Source of the DNA: Halomonas faecis
Lineage (GTDB): Bacteria > Pseudomonadota > Gammaproteobacteria > Pseudomonadales > Halomonadaceae
DNA: 64,000 nt
Assembly: GCF_010993975.1 (NCBI RefSeq)
Contig: NZ_JAACZO010000032.1
Coordinates: 62,001-126,000 of the forward strand
Reading direction: 5' to 3'
Shown here: piece by piece, positions 48,466 to 58,473 of the stretch
Numbering within the stretch: position 1 is the stretch's first letter
How the letters are laid out: each line of letters opens with the position of its first letter
Translations under genes and position numbers: made by a program
Notes under the pieces: generated by a model
What the model was told of the DNA's origin: nothing
What the model saw: the letters and a program-made list of their open reading frames with translations, nothing else
Databases searched by the model: none

Positions 48466-50106
48466 TTGTCTGAATCACTGACTGCCACCGTTTCGCGTCT
48501 CTCCACCCTGGCCCGCCAGCGGCGCTTCGGCCATTTGCGGCGCGGCGTCGAGAAGGAGGGGCTGCGCGTCGACCGTGACGGCCGCATCGCGGCGACGCCG
48601 CATCCCGCGGCGCTGGGCTCCAAGCTGACGCATCCGCACATCACCACCGACTACTCCGAGGCGCTGCTCGAGTACATCACGCCGGTCTATTGCCGGCCGG
48701 CGGATGCCATGGCGTTTCTCGCCGACCTGCATCGCTTCAGCCATCGCCATCTGGGCGACGAGTTGATCTGGCCGGGCAGCATGCCGGCGCGGCTCGACGG
48801 CAACGATAGCGTGACCATCGCCGACTACGGCACCTCCAACGTGGGAATGATGAAGCACGTCTATCGCCGCGGGCTGGACGTGCGCTACGGGCGCATCATG
48901 CAGGCCATCGCCGGCGTGCACTACAATTTCTCGCTGCCCGACGAGCTGTGGATGCAGCTGCGCGAGATGGACGGTGCCTCGGACACGTCGCTGGACGACT
49001 ACCGTTCGGCGCGCTACTTCGGACTGATACGCAACTTCCGGCGTCACAGCTGGTTGCTGCTCTATCTGTTCGGTGCCTCGCCGGCGCTCGACCGGAGCTT
49101 CCTGCCGGATGGCCGGATTCCCGACAAACTCGAGGCCCACGGCCGCGACACCCTGATCTCGCGCTACGCGACCAGTCTGCGCATGTCGGATCTGGGCTAT
49201 CAGAACAAGGTGCAGGCCCAGCTGAAGATCTGTTTCAACTCCCTTTCCAACTACGTGAATACCCTGCGCCACGCCATCTCCACGCCCTGGCCGGCCTACG
49301 AGGCGCTGGGCGTGCACGAAGGCGACCGATGGCACCAGCTCAACGCCAACATCCTGCAGATCGAAAACGAGTACTACAGCGACATTCGCCCCAAGCGGGT
49401 GGCGCGCCACGACGAGACGCCGAGCCAGGCCCTCGAGGCCCGCGGCGTGGAATACATCGAGGTGCGCTGCCTCGATCTCGACCCTTTCCACGCGCTGGGC
49501 ATCGATGCCGCGCGGATGCACTTTCTCGACGTCTTCCTGATGTGGTGCCTGCTTTCCGAGAGCCCATGGATTCCCGACGATGAGTGTGATCGCCTGGACG
49601 ACAACCGCCAGCGAGTGGTGGAGCGCGGTCGCGACCCCGAAATGCGCCTGGAGCACGACGGGCGGCGGCGCTCGGTGGCGGAGTGGGGCGGCGAGATATT
49701 CGCCGAGCTCGCCCAGGTCGCCGAGCTCCTCGATGCCTCGGTGGAGGGAACGCCGCATGCTGACGCCCTGGCTGAGCTCGAGCCGAGTCTCGACGATCCG
49801 TCGCTGACGCCATCCGGCCGCTTGCTGGCGCGCCTCGAGGCCAGCGGCGAGGAGTTCGTCGATGTCATGTTGGAACTGGCGCAGGAGCAGGCCGCACAAC
49901 TGCGTGCCGAGCCGATGGACCCCGCCCGCGAAGCGCTGTTCGCCGACTTGGTGTCTACCTCGCATCGCCAGCAGCGCGATATCGAGGCGGCCGAGACCGA
50001 GTCTTTCGAATCCTTTCTCGGCCATTACTTCGCCCGTGCCCGTGAGGCTCGCGTGGCCACGCTCGGTCGATCATCCACCATGCAGCATGCTGGAGGCGCC
50101 TCGTGA
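48466..50106 (+). CDS. gshA: Glutamate-cysteine ligase
   Basis: A 546-residue type I enzyme catalysing the first step of glutathione synthesis. RRGVEKEGLRV, THPHITTDYSEALLEYITP and HYNFSLPDELW are signature segments. The start is TTG at 48466 (MSESLTATVSRL), with GGGG eight bases upstream; no other start precedes it in frame. It overlaps dsbB by one base. Confidence 0.94.
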   Translation: MSESLTATVSRLSTLARQRRFGHLRRGVEKEGLRVDRDGRIAATPHPAALGSKLTHPHITTDYSEALLEYITPVYCRPADAMAFLADLHRFSHRHLGDELIWPGSMPARLDGNDSVTIADYGTSNVGMMKHVYRRGLDVRYGRIMQAIAGVHYNFSLPDELWMQLREMDGASDTSLDDYRSARYFGLIRNFRRHSWLLLYLFGASPALDRSFLPDGRIPDKLEAHGRDTLISRYATSLRMSDLGYQNKVQAQLKICFNSLSNYVNTLRHAISTPWPAYEALGVHEGDRWHQLNANILQIENEYYSDIRPKRVARHDETPSQALEARGVEYIEVRCLDLDPFHALGIDAARMHFLDVFLMWCLLSESPWIPDDECDRLDDNRQRVVERGRDPEMRLEHDGRRRSVAEWGGEIFAELAQVAELLDASVEGTPHADALAELEPSLDDPSLTPSGRLLARLEASGEEFVDVMLELAQEQAAQLRAEPMDPAREALFADLVSTSHRQQRDIEAAETESFESFLGHYFARAREARVATLGRSSTMQHAGGAS

Positions 50107-50624
50107 TGACCTCTCTTCGTCGCTGGCGGGTGCGCCAGTGGAGCCTGGCCGGCCTGGCCTTCTGCGTGCTGATGATGGGCGTGGCGCTGTTTCTCGAACA
50201 CGTGGTGGGGCTGGCGCCCTGCCCGCTGTGCATCTTCCAGCGCGTTGCCGTGCTCTCGGCGGCGGCGGTGTTTCTCGTGGCGGCGCTGCACGACCCGGCG
50301 GGACGGCTCGGTGCCGGCATCTACGGCGCTCTGTCGCTGGTAGCCGTGCTGGGCGGGGTCGGCGTGGCCTGGCGCCACCTCTGGCTGCAGTCGCTGCCGG
50401 CCGACGAGGTGCCCAGTTGCGGCCCCAGCCTGGACTACATGATGGATATCCTGCCCCTGCAGGAGATGATTTCCATGGTGCTTTCCGGCTCAGGCGAGTG
50501 TGCCGACATCGATTTCCTGTTTCTCGGCATCTCGCTGCCGGGCTGGACGCTCGTCGGCTTCCTGGTGCTGGCGCTGGCGCCGCTGGGTCTGCTGTACCGT
50601 TCCTGGAGCGTTGAACGTCACTGA
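50106..50624 (+). CDS. dsbB: Disulfide bond formation protein DsbB
   Basis: A 172-residue four-helix inner-membrane quinone reductase that reoxidises DsbA. The quinone-linked pair is CPLC in GLAPCPLCIFQR. The second periplasmic pair is the Cys of VPSCGPS and that of SGECADID. A GTG three bases upstream is an alternative start. Coupled to gshA, which fits a thiol-redox theme. Confidence 0.92.
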   Translation: MTSLRRWRVRQWSLAGLAFCVLMMGVALFLEHVVGLAPCPLCIFQRVAVLSAAAVFLVAALHDPAGRLGAGIYGALSLVAVLGGVGVAWRHLWLQSLPADEVPSCGPSLDYMMDILPLQEMISMVLSGSGECADIDFLFLGISLPGWTLVGFLVLALAPLGLLYRSWSVERH

Positions 50625-50748
50625 CGGTGCCGACGCATCGGGATTGACAGCGACCCTGGCCGCGAGCGAGTCTGAGCGACGTCGGCCTGAAAGGTCGTAT
50701 CGCGTTGGGCCGGCCAGATTCCGGTGACGCGCCGCCAGGGAGGTGCCC

Positions 50749-51243
50749 ATGCTCGAGGATTGCAAGAACGCCCAGGAACGCTGGGGAGGTGTTCATCGCC
50801 TCATCGATCGCTGGCTCGACGAGCGCCGCGAGCTGCTGGTGTGCTTCGTGGAACTCAAGGAGGCCTGTGACACCGAGCTGGAAGCGGTCGAAAAGTCGCA
50901 GATCGACCGCTTCAGCGAGCTGCTGATGGACTACATCAGCGCTGGCCATTTCGAGATCTATCCGCAGCTGCGCGAAGAAGCACGACACTTCGGCGATGAC
51001 CAGGCCCTCGGCATTGCCGAAAAGCTGCTCGAGCGACTCGACATGTCCACCGAGCTGATGCTCGCCTTCGATGCCGACTACGCCACGCCCGTGCGTTGCC
51101 GTCACTATCTGCCCCGTCTGCCCGCCTGGCTCGACCGTCTCGCCCGTGGCCTCACCGAGCGCTTCGCCATGGAGGATCAGCTGATCGCCCGGCTGCATGC
51201 CGTTCATACGCCGGCGGCGAATGCGCAAGCCACCCAGACCTGA
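50749..51243 (+). CDS. rsd: Rsd/AlgQ-family anti-sigma70 regulator
   Basis: A 164-residue helical protein. The N-terminus MLEDCKNAQERWGGVHRLIDRWL and the segment LERLDMSTELMLAFDADY match Rsd/AlgQ, which binds sigma70 region 4 and modulates polymerase use. Placed after dsbB as algQ is in Pseudomonas. The ATG at 50749 follows GGGAGG; a GTG at 50743 overlaps that site. Confidence 0.85.
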   Translation: MLEDCKNAQERWGGVHRLIDRWLDERRELLVCFVELKEACDTELEAVEKSQIDRFSELLMDYISAGHFEIYPQLREEARHFGDDQALGIAEKLLERLDMSTELMLAFDADYATPVRCRHYLPRLPAWLDRLARGLTERFAMEDQLIARLHAVHTPAANAQATQT

Positions 51244-51414
51244 GATCACCGTCCACCCGGGACGGCAGACCGTACGACTCCTTCTACTGGCCTAGCCGCA
51301 GGTCGCATTGAGTTTTGTGCACCGCAGGCATACCATCTTGGCGGTTCGATTTCCGGCCGAGACGGTGACCTGCCGGCCCGGCCCATCCTAACGGCGACAA
51401 CCGAAGGAGCCACC

Positions 51415-52392
51415 ATGAAAGATCCCGTCCGTATTGCCATTACCGGCGCTGCCGGCCAGATCAGCTACTCGCTGGCGTTCCGCATCGCCTCCGGCGACAT
51501 GCTGGGCAAGGACCAGCCGGTCATCCTGCAGCTGCTCGAGATTCCGCCGGCCATGGATGCGCTGGGTGGCGTGGTGATGGAGCTCAACGACTGCGCCTTC
51601 CCGCTGGTGCAGGACATCGTCGCCACCGACGATGCCAACGTCGCCTTCAAGGATACCGACTACGCCCTGCTGGTGGGTGCGCGGCCGCGCGGCCCGGGCA
51701 TGGAACGCAAGGACCTGCTGGAAGCCAACGCGGCGATCTTCTCCGTGCAGGGCAAGGCGCTCAACGACAACGCCAGCCGTGACGTCAAGGTGCTGGTGGT
51801 GGGCAACCCGGCCAACACCAATGCGCTGATCGCCTCGTGCAACGCGCCGGATCTCGACGTGGGTCAGTTCACCGCCATGACCCGCCTGGACCACAATCGT
51901 GCCCTGACCCAGCTGGCCCAGAAGACCGGCAAGCACGTCACCGATGTGGAAGGCATGATCATCTGGGGCAACCACAGCGCCACCCAGTACCCCGACATCG
52001 CCCACTGCAAGGTGGATGGCAAGCCCGCACCGGAGCTGGTCGAGCGCGACTGGTACGAGAACGACTTCATCCCCACCGTGCAGCAGCGTGGTGCCGCCAT
52101 CATCAAGGCTCGCGGGGCGTCCTCGGCCGCTTCCGCCGCCTCTTCGGCCATCGATCACATGCGTGACTGGGCGCTGGGCACCGACGGCAAGATCGTCAGC
52201 ATGGCGATTCCCGCCGACGGCAGCTACGGCGTGGAGAAGGGCATCATCTACTCCTACCCGGTGACCTGCCAGGGCGGTCAGTACCAGATCGTCCAGGGCC
52301 TCGAGCTCGACGACTTCAGCAAGCAGAAGATGAAGGCCACCGAAGACGAGCTGCGCGAAGAACGCGCCGCCGTGGAGCATCTGCTCGGCTGA
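51415..52392 (+). CDS. mdh: Malate dehydrogenase
   Basis: A 325-residue NAD-dependent TCA-cycle enzyme of the cytosolic/actinobacterial-like LDH/MDH branch. The nucleotide fold is [19 protein letters not shown]; substrate-binding arginines lie in [13 protein letters not shown] and TRLDHNRA; the catalytic His is in [20 protein letters not shown] precedes the start. Single-gene unit with its own terminator. Confidence 0.95.
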   Translation: MKDPVRIAITGAAGQISYSLAFRIASGDMLGKDQPVILQLLEIPPAMDALGGVVMELNDCAFPLVQDIVATDDANVAFKDTDYALLVGARPRGPGMERKDLLEANAAIFSVQGKALNDNASRDVKVLVVGNPANTNALIASCNAPDLDVGQFTAMTRLDHNRALTQLAQKTGKHVTDVEGMIIWGNHSATQYPDIAHCKVDGKPAPELVERDWYENDFIPTVQQRGAAIIKARGASSAASAASSAIDHMRDWALGTDGKIVSMAIPADGSYGVEKGIIYSYPVTCQGGQYQIVQGLELDDFSKQKMKATEDELREERAAVEHLLG

Positions 52393-52428
52393 ACCCCAGC
52401 TTTAAGCTGTAAGCTTTAAGCCCTAAGA

Positions 52429-52460
52429 AACCCCGCTCAGGCATGCCCTGGCGGGGTTTT
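52429..52460 (+). terminator. Rho-independent terminator of mdh
   Basis: AACCCCGC-type arm (52429-52436) pairs with GCGGGGTT (52451-52458), and the stem runs into TTTT. It is embedded in AGCTTTAAG-type repeat sequence (52400-52420), and GCTTACGGCTTACAGCTC follows at 52498. Confidence 0.8.
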
Positions 52461-52536
52461 CGTATGCTCTCTTCCAGGCGCGAAGCGCCGTTCTTACAGC
52501 TTACGGCTTACAGCTCTGATCTGGCCGAAGGCCAGA

Positions 52537-53193
52537 TCAGTCCCGCAAACTGATAACTTTCCAGCCGCGCGCCTCGGCCACCTCGCGCAGGGTGGGGTCG
52601 GGGTCCACGGCCACCGGGTGCTCGACCAGTTCGAGCAGCGGCTGGTCGTTGTGCGAATCGCTGTAGAACCAGGCGTCGTCGAGGGTCATGTCCTTGTTTG
52701 CCAGCCACTCGCGGATGCGTGTCACCTTGCCGTCACGATAGCTTGGCGTGCCGCTCACCCGGCCGGTGTAGCGGCCGTCGATCGCTTCCGGCTCCGTGGC
52801 GATCAGGTCGTCGACGCCCAGACGTTCGGCGATGGGGCCGGTGATGAAGCGGTTGGTGGCGGTGACGATCAGCAGGGTATCGCCGCGGCTGCGATGGCGG
52901 GCCAGCAACTCTTCGCCCTTGGAGAGGATATGCGGCTCGATCTTGCTGGCCATGAACTGCTGGTGCCAGGCGGCGAGCTGCTCGGGGCTGTTCTCGGCCA
53001 GCGGCTTCAGCGCCACTTCGAGAAAGGCGTGGATGTCCAGGGTACCGGCCTCGTAGTCGGCCAGGAAACGATCGTTGGCCTCGCGATAGGCCTGTGGATC
53101 CACGGCCCCCTGCTCCAGCAGGAACTCGCCCCAGGCATGATCGCTGTCGATGGACAGCAGGGTGTTGTCCAGGTCGAAGATGGCCAGGCTCAC
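52537..53193 (-). CDS. HAD-IB family phosphatase (SerB-like)
   Basis: A 218-residue HAD hydrolase. Motif I is LAIFDLDNTLLSID, motif II VTATNRFIT, and motif IV FYSDSHNDQPLL. The DxDxT and SxSxND pattern is the HAD-IB type. Orthologues sit next to rppH in Pseudomonas, where one has been described as a histidinol-phosphate phosphatase; that activity here is only an inference. It is divergent from rppH. Confidence 0.82.
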   Translation of the reverse strand: MSLAIFDLDNTLLSIDSDHAWGEFLLEQGAVDPQAYREANDRFLADYEAGTLDIHAFLEVALKPLAENSPEQLAAWHQQFMASKIEPHILSKGEELLARHRSRGDTLLIVTATNRFITGPIAERLGVDDLIATEPEAIDGRYTGRVSGTPSYRDGKVTRIREWLANKDMTLDDAWFYSDSHNDQPLLELVEHPVAVDPDPTLREVAEARGWKVISLRD

Positions 53194-53230
53194 GGCTTAC
53201 CTCTCTAATGTCGTAGCGTTGAAGCGGCCA

Positions 53231-53246
53231 GTCTGATGCATCAGAC
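53231..53246. repeat. Perfect 16-bp palindrome between HAD phosphatase and rppH
   Basis: GTCTGATGCATCAGAC is fully self-complementary. It lies in the divergent space, 38 bases before the HAD start and 144 before the rppH start. It has no loop, so a protein-binding site is more likely than a hairpin. Confidence 0.7.
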
Positions 53247-53389
53247 GGCACAAAGCCGGCGATTATGGCAGATGGGCGTGCCGAGCGGAAAGCGTGCTGC
53301 TTCTGCACCCTTGGCGTGCACTGCTTATTGATGCGCTTTGCACCCTTGTGGAAGAATGGATTCAATGATGTTTTAACAAGGTGACGTCC

Positions 53390-53881
53390 GTGATCGACGC
53401 TGACGGCTTTCGCCCCAACGTTGGCATCATCATTGCCAACGCCCAGGGGCAGCTGCTTTGGGCGCGTCGGGTAGGACAGAATGCGTGGCAGTTTCCTCAG
53501 GGAGGCATCAAGGCAACCGAGACACCCAAGCAGGCTCTATATCGCGAGCTGGAAGAGGAGATCGGCCTCACCGCCGATGACGTCGAAGTGCTGACCTGTA
53601 CCCGAGGATGGCTGCGCTATCGCCTGCCGCGACGCATGATTCGCACCAATTCCCGGCCGGTATGCATCGGCCAGAAACAGAAGTGGTTCCTTCTTCGCAT
53701 TCGCTGCCAGGAAAGCCGCATCTGCATGGATGGCACGGCCAAGCCGGAGTTCGACGGCTGGCGCTGGGTCAGTTACTGGTATCCCCTGGGCCAGGTGGTG
53801 CCCTTCAAGCGCGAGGTGTATCGCCGGGCGCTGCGGGAGCTCTCGCCCCGCGCCCAGCGCCTCGCCCTGGAAGGAAGCTGA
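53390..53881 (+). CDS. rppH: RNA pyrophosphohydrolase RppH
   Basis: A 163-residue Nudix enzyme that removes pyrophosphate from mRNA 5' ends and starts decay. The Nudix box is [20 protein letters not shown], followed by [23 protein letters not shown] is the family N-terminus. The GTG at 53390 is chosen over that at 53381 because AAGGTGA lies just upstream and it matches E. coli MIDDDGYRPNVG. Confidence 0.93.
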   Translation: MIDADGFRPNVGIIIANAQGQLLWARRVGQNAWQFPQGGIKATETPKQALYRELEEEIGLTADDVEVLTCTRGWLRYRLPRRMIRTNSRPVCIGQKQKWFLLRIRCQESRICMDGTAKPEFDGWRWVSYWYPLGQVVPFKREVYRRALRELSPRAQRLALEGS

Positions 53882-53966
53882 TACCAATCACCGGGCCGGG
53901 AAGGCCCGGTCCGGGGGCGAAGATGCGCCTTGCGCGTCACGGCTTCCTCAGCCGGAGAAAAGAATC

Positions 53967-56246
53967 ATGGAAAGCAAGACGCCGATGCTCGAGGTTTTGC
54001 GCCGGGTCATTCAGGAGGTCAATGGGGCCCGCAACCTGGATGCGGCCCTGGCCACCATGGTGCGCCGCATTCGCAAGGCGATGCGTACCGATGTCTGTTC
54101 CTTCTATCTCTACGACGGCGACATCGACGAGCTGGTGCTGATGGAAACCATCGGCCTGCACAGCCAGGCAGTGGGGCGTGTCAGCCTGCGTGTGGGCGAG
54201 GGGTTGGTGGGTCTCGTGGCCGAACGCGAGGAGCCGCTGAATCTGGAAGATGCCACGGCCCACCCCAAGTTTCGCTACTTCGCCGCGACCGGCGAGGAGC
54301 GCTATTCGAGCTTTCTCGGCGTGCCGATCATCCACCAGCGCCGCATGCTCGGCGTCCTGGTGGTGCAGCAGAGCGACAAGCGTCGCTACGACGAGGAGGA
54401 CGAAGCCTTCCTGGTCACCATGGGGGCGCAGCTCGCTGGCGTGCTGGCCCATGCCCTGGCGACCGGCAGCCTGAACCGCCCCAGTCTCAGCGGCGGACAG
54501 GCGGTGTTCACCGGGGTAGCCGGCTCGCCCGGCATGGCCATCGGCGAGGCGGTGGTGATCGCTCCGCCTGCCGACCTCGACAGCGTTCCCGATCTGATCC
54601 CCACCGACGTGGACTACGAGACCGCGCGCCTGAAGGAGGCCATCCAGCGGGTTCGCGAGGAGATTCGATCCGCCGGGGAACGCCTGGCCAACCGCATTTC
54701 CGCCCAGGAGCTGGCGCTGTTCGAGGTCTACCAGCAGATGCTCGGTGAAGCGGCGCTCTCCCAGGAGGTGGAGAAGCGCATTCGCGAAGGGCAGTGGGCG
54801 CCCGGGGCGCTGGCCGACGTGGTGCGCCGCCATGTGCAGTACCTGGAGCGGGTCGACGACGACTACCTGCGTGAGCGTGCCGCCGACGTGCGCGACCTGG
54901 GGCGCCGGGTACTGGCCCACCTGCAGGAGGAGAGCCCGCAGACGCCGGAGACCTTCCCCGAGAGCACTATCCTGGTGGGCGACGAAATCAGCATCGCCAT
55001 GCTGGGAGAAGTTCCCCGCGAACGGCTGGCGGGGCTGGTGTCGGTGCGCGGTTCGAGCACCTCCCACGTGGCCATACTGGCTCGCGCCATGGGCATTCCC
55101 ACCGTGCTGGGCATGGTCGACCTGCCGCTGCCACGGCTTTCCGGCGCGCCGGTGGTGCTCGATGGCCACCGCGGGCGGCTCTTCGTGCGTCCCACCGAGG
55201 AGCTCAGTAGCCACTACGCGAGCCTCATCGCCGAGGAGCAGGCGCTCGCCGAAGTGCTCGAGCACGAGCAGGATCTGCCCAGCGAAACGCCGGATGGCCA
55301 CACCATGCCGCTGATGGTCAACACCGGCCTGGCCATCGATGCCGTGGCTTCGCTCAAGAAGCGTGTCAGCGGCGTGGGGCTCTACCGCACCGAAGTGCCG
55401 TTCATGATCACCGAACGCTTCCCCGGTGAGCAGGAGCAGACGCGCCTCTACCGCGACCAGTTGGAGAGCTTCGCGCCACTACCGGTGGTGATGCGCACCC
55501 TGGACATCGGTGGCGACAAGGATCTGCCCTATTTCCCCATCGAGGAAGCCAACCCCTTTCTCGGCTGGCGCGGCATTCGCGTCACGCTGGACCATCCCGA
55601 AGTGCTGATGGTGCAGCTGCGTGCCATGCTGCGCGCCTCCCAGGGGCTCGAAAACCTGCACATTCTGCTGCCCATGGTCACCAACGTCGACGAGGTCGAC
55701 GATGCCATGCGCATGCTCGACCGGGCCATTCGCGAGCTGGGCGAAGAGGGCGTGAGCGTGGTGCGTCCCAAGGTGGGGGTGATGATCGAGGTGCCGGCCA
55801 CGCTCTACCAGCTCGACGCCCTGGCCGAGCGTACCGACTTCTTCTCGGTGGGCAGCAACGATCTCACCCAGTACCTGCTTGCCGTGGATCGCAACAATCC
55901 GCGGGTAGCCGGCCTCTACGACGCCTGCCACCCGGCGGTGCTCTCCGCTCTGGCTCGCCTGGCCCAGGATTCCCGGCGTCTTGGCAAGCCGATTTCGGTG
56001 TGCGGCGAACTCGCCGGAGACCCCGCCGGAGCCCTGCTGCTGATGGGCATGGGCTTCGACGCGCTTTCCATGAACGCTCCCAGCCTGCCGCGCGTGCGCG
56101 CCGCCATTCGACGCGTTCCCCTGGAGGCCGCGGAGCGCCTGGTGCAGGAGACGCTAGCTCTCAACACCCCCGCGGCCGTGCGTAGCCACCTGATCGACCG
56201 GCTCGAAGAATGGCAGCTCGCTCACTTGCTGCCGCCACGGGATTGA
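53967..56246 (+). CDS. ptsP: Nitrogen-PTS enzyme I, PtsP
   Basis: A 759-residue EI-Ntr protein. A GAF domain occupies about 1-165, followed by the PEP-utilising EI core with phosphorylated His367 in SSTSHVAILAR and the PEP-binding C-terminal barrel (RTEVPFMI, GSNDLTQYLLAVDRNNP, VCGELAGDP). It starts the NPr/IIA-Ntr regulatory phosphorelay. GGAGAAAAG precedes the ATG. It follows rppH, as in many gammaproteobacteria. Confidence 0.94.
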   Translation: MESKTPMLEVLRRVIQEVNGARNLDAALATMVRRIRKAMRTDVCSFYLYDGDIDELVLMETIGLHSQAVGRVSLRVGEGLVGLVAEREEPLNLEDATAHPKFRYFAATGEERYSSFLGVPIIHQRRMLGVLVVQQSDKRRYDEEDEAFLVTMGAQLAGVLAHALATGSLNRPSLSGGQAVFTGVAGSPGMAIGEAVVIAPPADLDSVPDLIPTDVDYETARLKEAIQRVREEIRSAGERLANRISAQELALFEVYQQMLGEAALSQEVEKRIREGQWAPGALADVVRRHVQYLERVDDDYLRERAADVRDLGRRVLAHLQEESPQTPETFPESTILVGDEISIAMLGEVPRERLAGLVSVRGSSTSHVAILARAMGIPTVLGMVDLPLPRLSGAPVVLDGHRGRLFVRPTEELSSHYASLIAEEQALAEVLEHEQDLPSETPDGHTMPLMVNTGLAIDAVASLKKRVSGVGLYRTEVPFMITERFPGEQEQTRLYRDQLESFAPLPVVMRTLDIGGDKDLPYFPIEEANPFLGWRGIRVTLDHPEVLMVQLRAMLRASQGLENLHILLPMVTNVDEVDDAMRMLDRAIRELGEEGVSVVRPKVGVMIEVPATLYQLDALAERTDFFSVGSNDLTQYLLAVDRNNPRVAGLYDACHPAVLSALARLAQDSRRLGKPISVCGELAGDPAGALLLMGMGFDALSMNAPSLPRVRAAIRRVPLEAAERLVQETLALNTPAAVRSHLIDRLEEWQLAHLLPPRD

Positions 56247-56250
56247 CGGC

Positions 56251-57036
56251 ATGTGCCTGATCGTCTTTCGCTTTGCTCCCGGTACGCCGGTGCCGCTACG
56301 GCTGGTCGCCAATCGCGACGAATTCCATGCGCGGCCGGCGGCGCCGCTAGGGGTTTGGGAAGAGGCGCCCGATATCGTCGGAGGTCGCGACCTCGAAGCC
56401 GGCGGTACCTGGCTGGCCGTGCATCGCCGGGGTCGCTTTGCCGCCGTCACCAACGTGCGCGATCCCGCGCTCAAGGTGGCATCCGATGCGCCCAGCCGCG
56501 GGCAACTGGTGCGCGAGGCCCTGGAGTGTGACGACCTGCCGGCCTGGCTCGAGCGGCTGGCGGCAGGGCAGGGGTGGCGTTACGCCGGCTTCAACCTGCT
56601 GGCCGGCGATGGCCAGCGGCTGTGGCACCTGCACCGCGGTCGCGACCGTCTGCAGCTCGCGCCAATCGCCGCCGGTACTCATGGGCTCTCCAATGCCAGC
56701 CTGAACACTCCCTGGCCGAAGCTGATTCGTGCTCGCCAGGCGCTTCAGCATGCCCAGGAGCCCCAGGTGTGGCCGGAGCGGGCGCTGGCGGCACTGGCCG
56801 ATACCCAGCCGGCCGATGTGGCACATCTACCCGATACCGGCGTGGGTCTCGAGCGCGAGCGCCAGCTGTCATCGCCGTTCATCCTGGGCGAGCGCTACGG
56901 TACCCGCGCCACGACCTGGCTGGAGTGGGATGCCGACGCGCAGCGCATCCGGCTCGGCGAGCGTCGCTTCGGCCCCCACGGTGCGCCCCTTGGCGAAAAC
57001 GAACTCGACGTCGTGCTGCGGCGTTCCCCGTCATGA
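56251..57036 (+). CDS. NRDE/TANGO2-family protein
   Basis: A 261-residue protein beginning MCLIVF, with the eponymous NRDE in LVANRDEFHARP, then GGRDLEAGGTWLAV and GLSNASLNTPWPK. These are signatures of the TANGO2/NRDE family, whose N-terminal Cys suggests an Ntn-type fold. The function is uncertain; haem trafficking has been proposed for eukaryotic members. Located 4 bases after ptsP. Confidence 0.85.
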   Translation: MCLIVFRFAPGTPVPLRLVANRDEFHARPAAPLGVWEEAPDIVGGRDLEAGGTWLAVHRRGRFAAVTNVRDPALKVASDAPSRGQLVREALECDDLPAWLERLAAGQGWRYAGFNLLAGDGQRLWHLHRGRDRLQLAPIAAGTHGLSNASLNTPWPKLIRARQALQHAQEPQVWPERALAALADTQPADVAHLPDTGVGLERERQLSSPFILGERYGTRATTWLEWDADAQRIRLGERRFGPHGAPLGENELDVVLRRSPS

Positions 57037-57093
57037 CAGTCTCCGTCCGGCCGCGTACACTCAGGCCATCGTCGACTCGCCACAGGGATGACC

Positions 57094-58473
57094 ATGCCCG
57101 CGCTGCGCACGGATCGCTTCTGGACTCGCCTCGTCTGGCCGCTGCTGTGGCCCTTGCTGCTGGCCCAGCTGGCGGTCGTGCTGCTGTGTCTGGCCGTGGC
57201 GCTCTTCCTGTGGCTGGGGCAGCCCGAGCCGGCATCCTGGACGGCCGTCGGCTGGCTGCTGCTGGCACTGCTGCTGGGCACGACCTTCACCACCGCCGCC
57301 TTCCTTCTGCAGCTTCGCCATCGTCTGCGTGCTTGCCAGTCGGAGCTCGACCACGGGCTGGAGCAGCTCGAGCGGCGTACCCACGAACTCGGCACGCTGC
57401 TCCCGCCCTGGTTGCACGAAGCGGACCTGTCCGCCGGCGATGAGTCCGCCTTGATCGCCCGGTTGGGCAACCTCAACGAAGCGCTGCTGGCGCTGCAGTC
57501 GGGCTGGCAGCAGCAACCATCGTTGCCGCGGCTGCTCAGTGCCACGCCGCGGCCCGGCGTGCTGCTGTTCCACGGGCGAATCGTGGCCATCAACCGGTCC
57601 ATGGAGCAGCTTTTCGGTGAACCGCTCGACGCGCTGCTGGGGCAGGATCCCCTGCCGCGCCTGCACAGCCTGGGGAATGGCGAGACAGGACCCGAGCTGA
57701 TGCAGATACTCGATGCCAAGGGACACTGGCATCACCGTCAGGTGGAACGGTTCGCCACCCCCGGCTACGAGCTGATGCTGTTCGCCGAGCCACGCGACCG
57801 TTTTCGCGAACTCGACGAGCTGCTCACGGCCCGCGAGCGCGCCCGCGAGGAGTCGCGGCTGAAATCCCGCTACCTGGCGCTGCTCAATCGCGAGCTGGGG
57901 CCGCTGCTCGACGATCTCGACAGGGAGCTCGACAGCGCCCTGGGCCGTGTCGAGGCGCAGCGCCGGGGCGAGCTGCGCGAGCGGGCTGCCGACGTCCGCC
58001 TGCTGCTCGACAGTCTGGTCGACGAGCAGCATCAGCCCGGGCTCGACACGCGCGTGGTGACCTCTCGCCAGGGCGTGCACGTGCTGATCGTCGACGACGG
58101 CCCCGTCAACCGCATGCTCGCCACCCAGGTGCTGGAAGGGCAGGGGGTGGCGGTGGATTGCGTGGCCAGCGGTCGCGAGGCACTGGAGCGCCGTCGGCGC
58201 GAGCATTACGATCTGGTCTTCATGGACATCTACATGCCCGACATGGACGGCGTGGAAACCGTGCGCCACTGGCGCGAAGCGGAAGCGAACGAGGTCAGCG
58301 CGACGCGCAGCGTGCTGATCGCACTCACCGCCAACGCCTCGGAGAGCGACCAGCGGCGCTTTCGCGACGCCGGCATGGACGACTACCTGGCCAAGCCCTA
58401 TCGTCCCAATGCGCTGATTGCCATGCTGCGCCACTGGCGCCCCGATGCCTTCAAGGAATCCACGACGACATGA
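57094..58473 (+). CDS. Membrane-anchored degenerate kinase with C-terminal receiver domain
   Basis: A 459-residue protein. Two membrane helices occupy about 10-70, a coiled coil follows, then a PAS-like segment (PGVLLFHGRIVAINRSMEQLFG). A dimerisation-like helix pair reads KSRYLALLNRELGPLL where active kinases have SHELRTPL, so the phosphoacceptor His is absent. There is no ATPase domain. The receiver domain is intact (VLIVDDGPVN, FMDIYMPDMDG, KPYRP). It probably acts as a phosphate-receiving or scaffold protein. The ATG at 57094 fits the AGGG ribosome site better than 57088. Confidence 0.75.
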   Translation: MPALRTDRFWTRLVWPLLWPLLLAQLAVVLLCLAVALFLWLGQPEPASWTAVGWLLLALLLGTTFTTAAFLLQLRHRLRACQSELDHGLEQLERRTHELGTLLPPWLHEADLSAGDESALIARLGNLNEALLALQSGWQQQPSLPRLLSATPRPGVLLFHGRIVAINRSMEQLFGEPLDALLGQDPLPRLHSLGNGETGPELMQILDAKGHWHHRQVERFATPGYELMLFAEPRDRFRELDELLTARERAREESRLKSRYLALLNRELGPLLDDLDRELDSALGRVEAQRRGELRERAADVRLLLDSLVDEQHQPGLDTRVVTSRQGVHVLIVDDGPVNRMLATQVLEGQGVAVDCVASGREALERRRREHYDLVFMDIYMPDMDGVETVRHWREAEANEVSATRSVLIALTANASESDQRRFRDAGMDDYLAKPYRPNALIAMLRHWRPDAFKESTTT

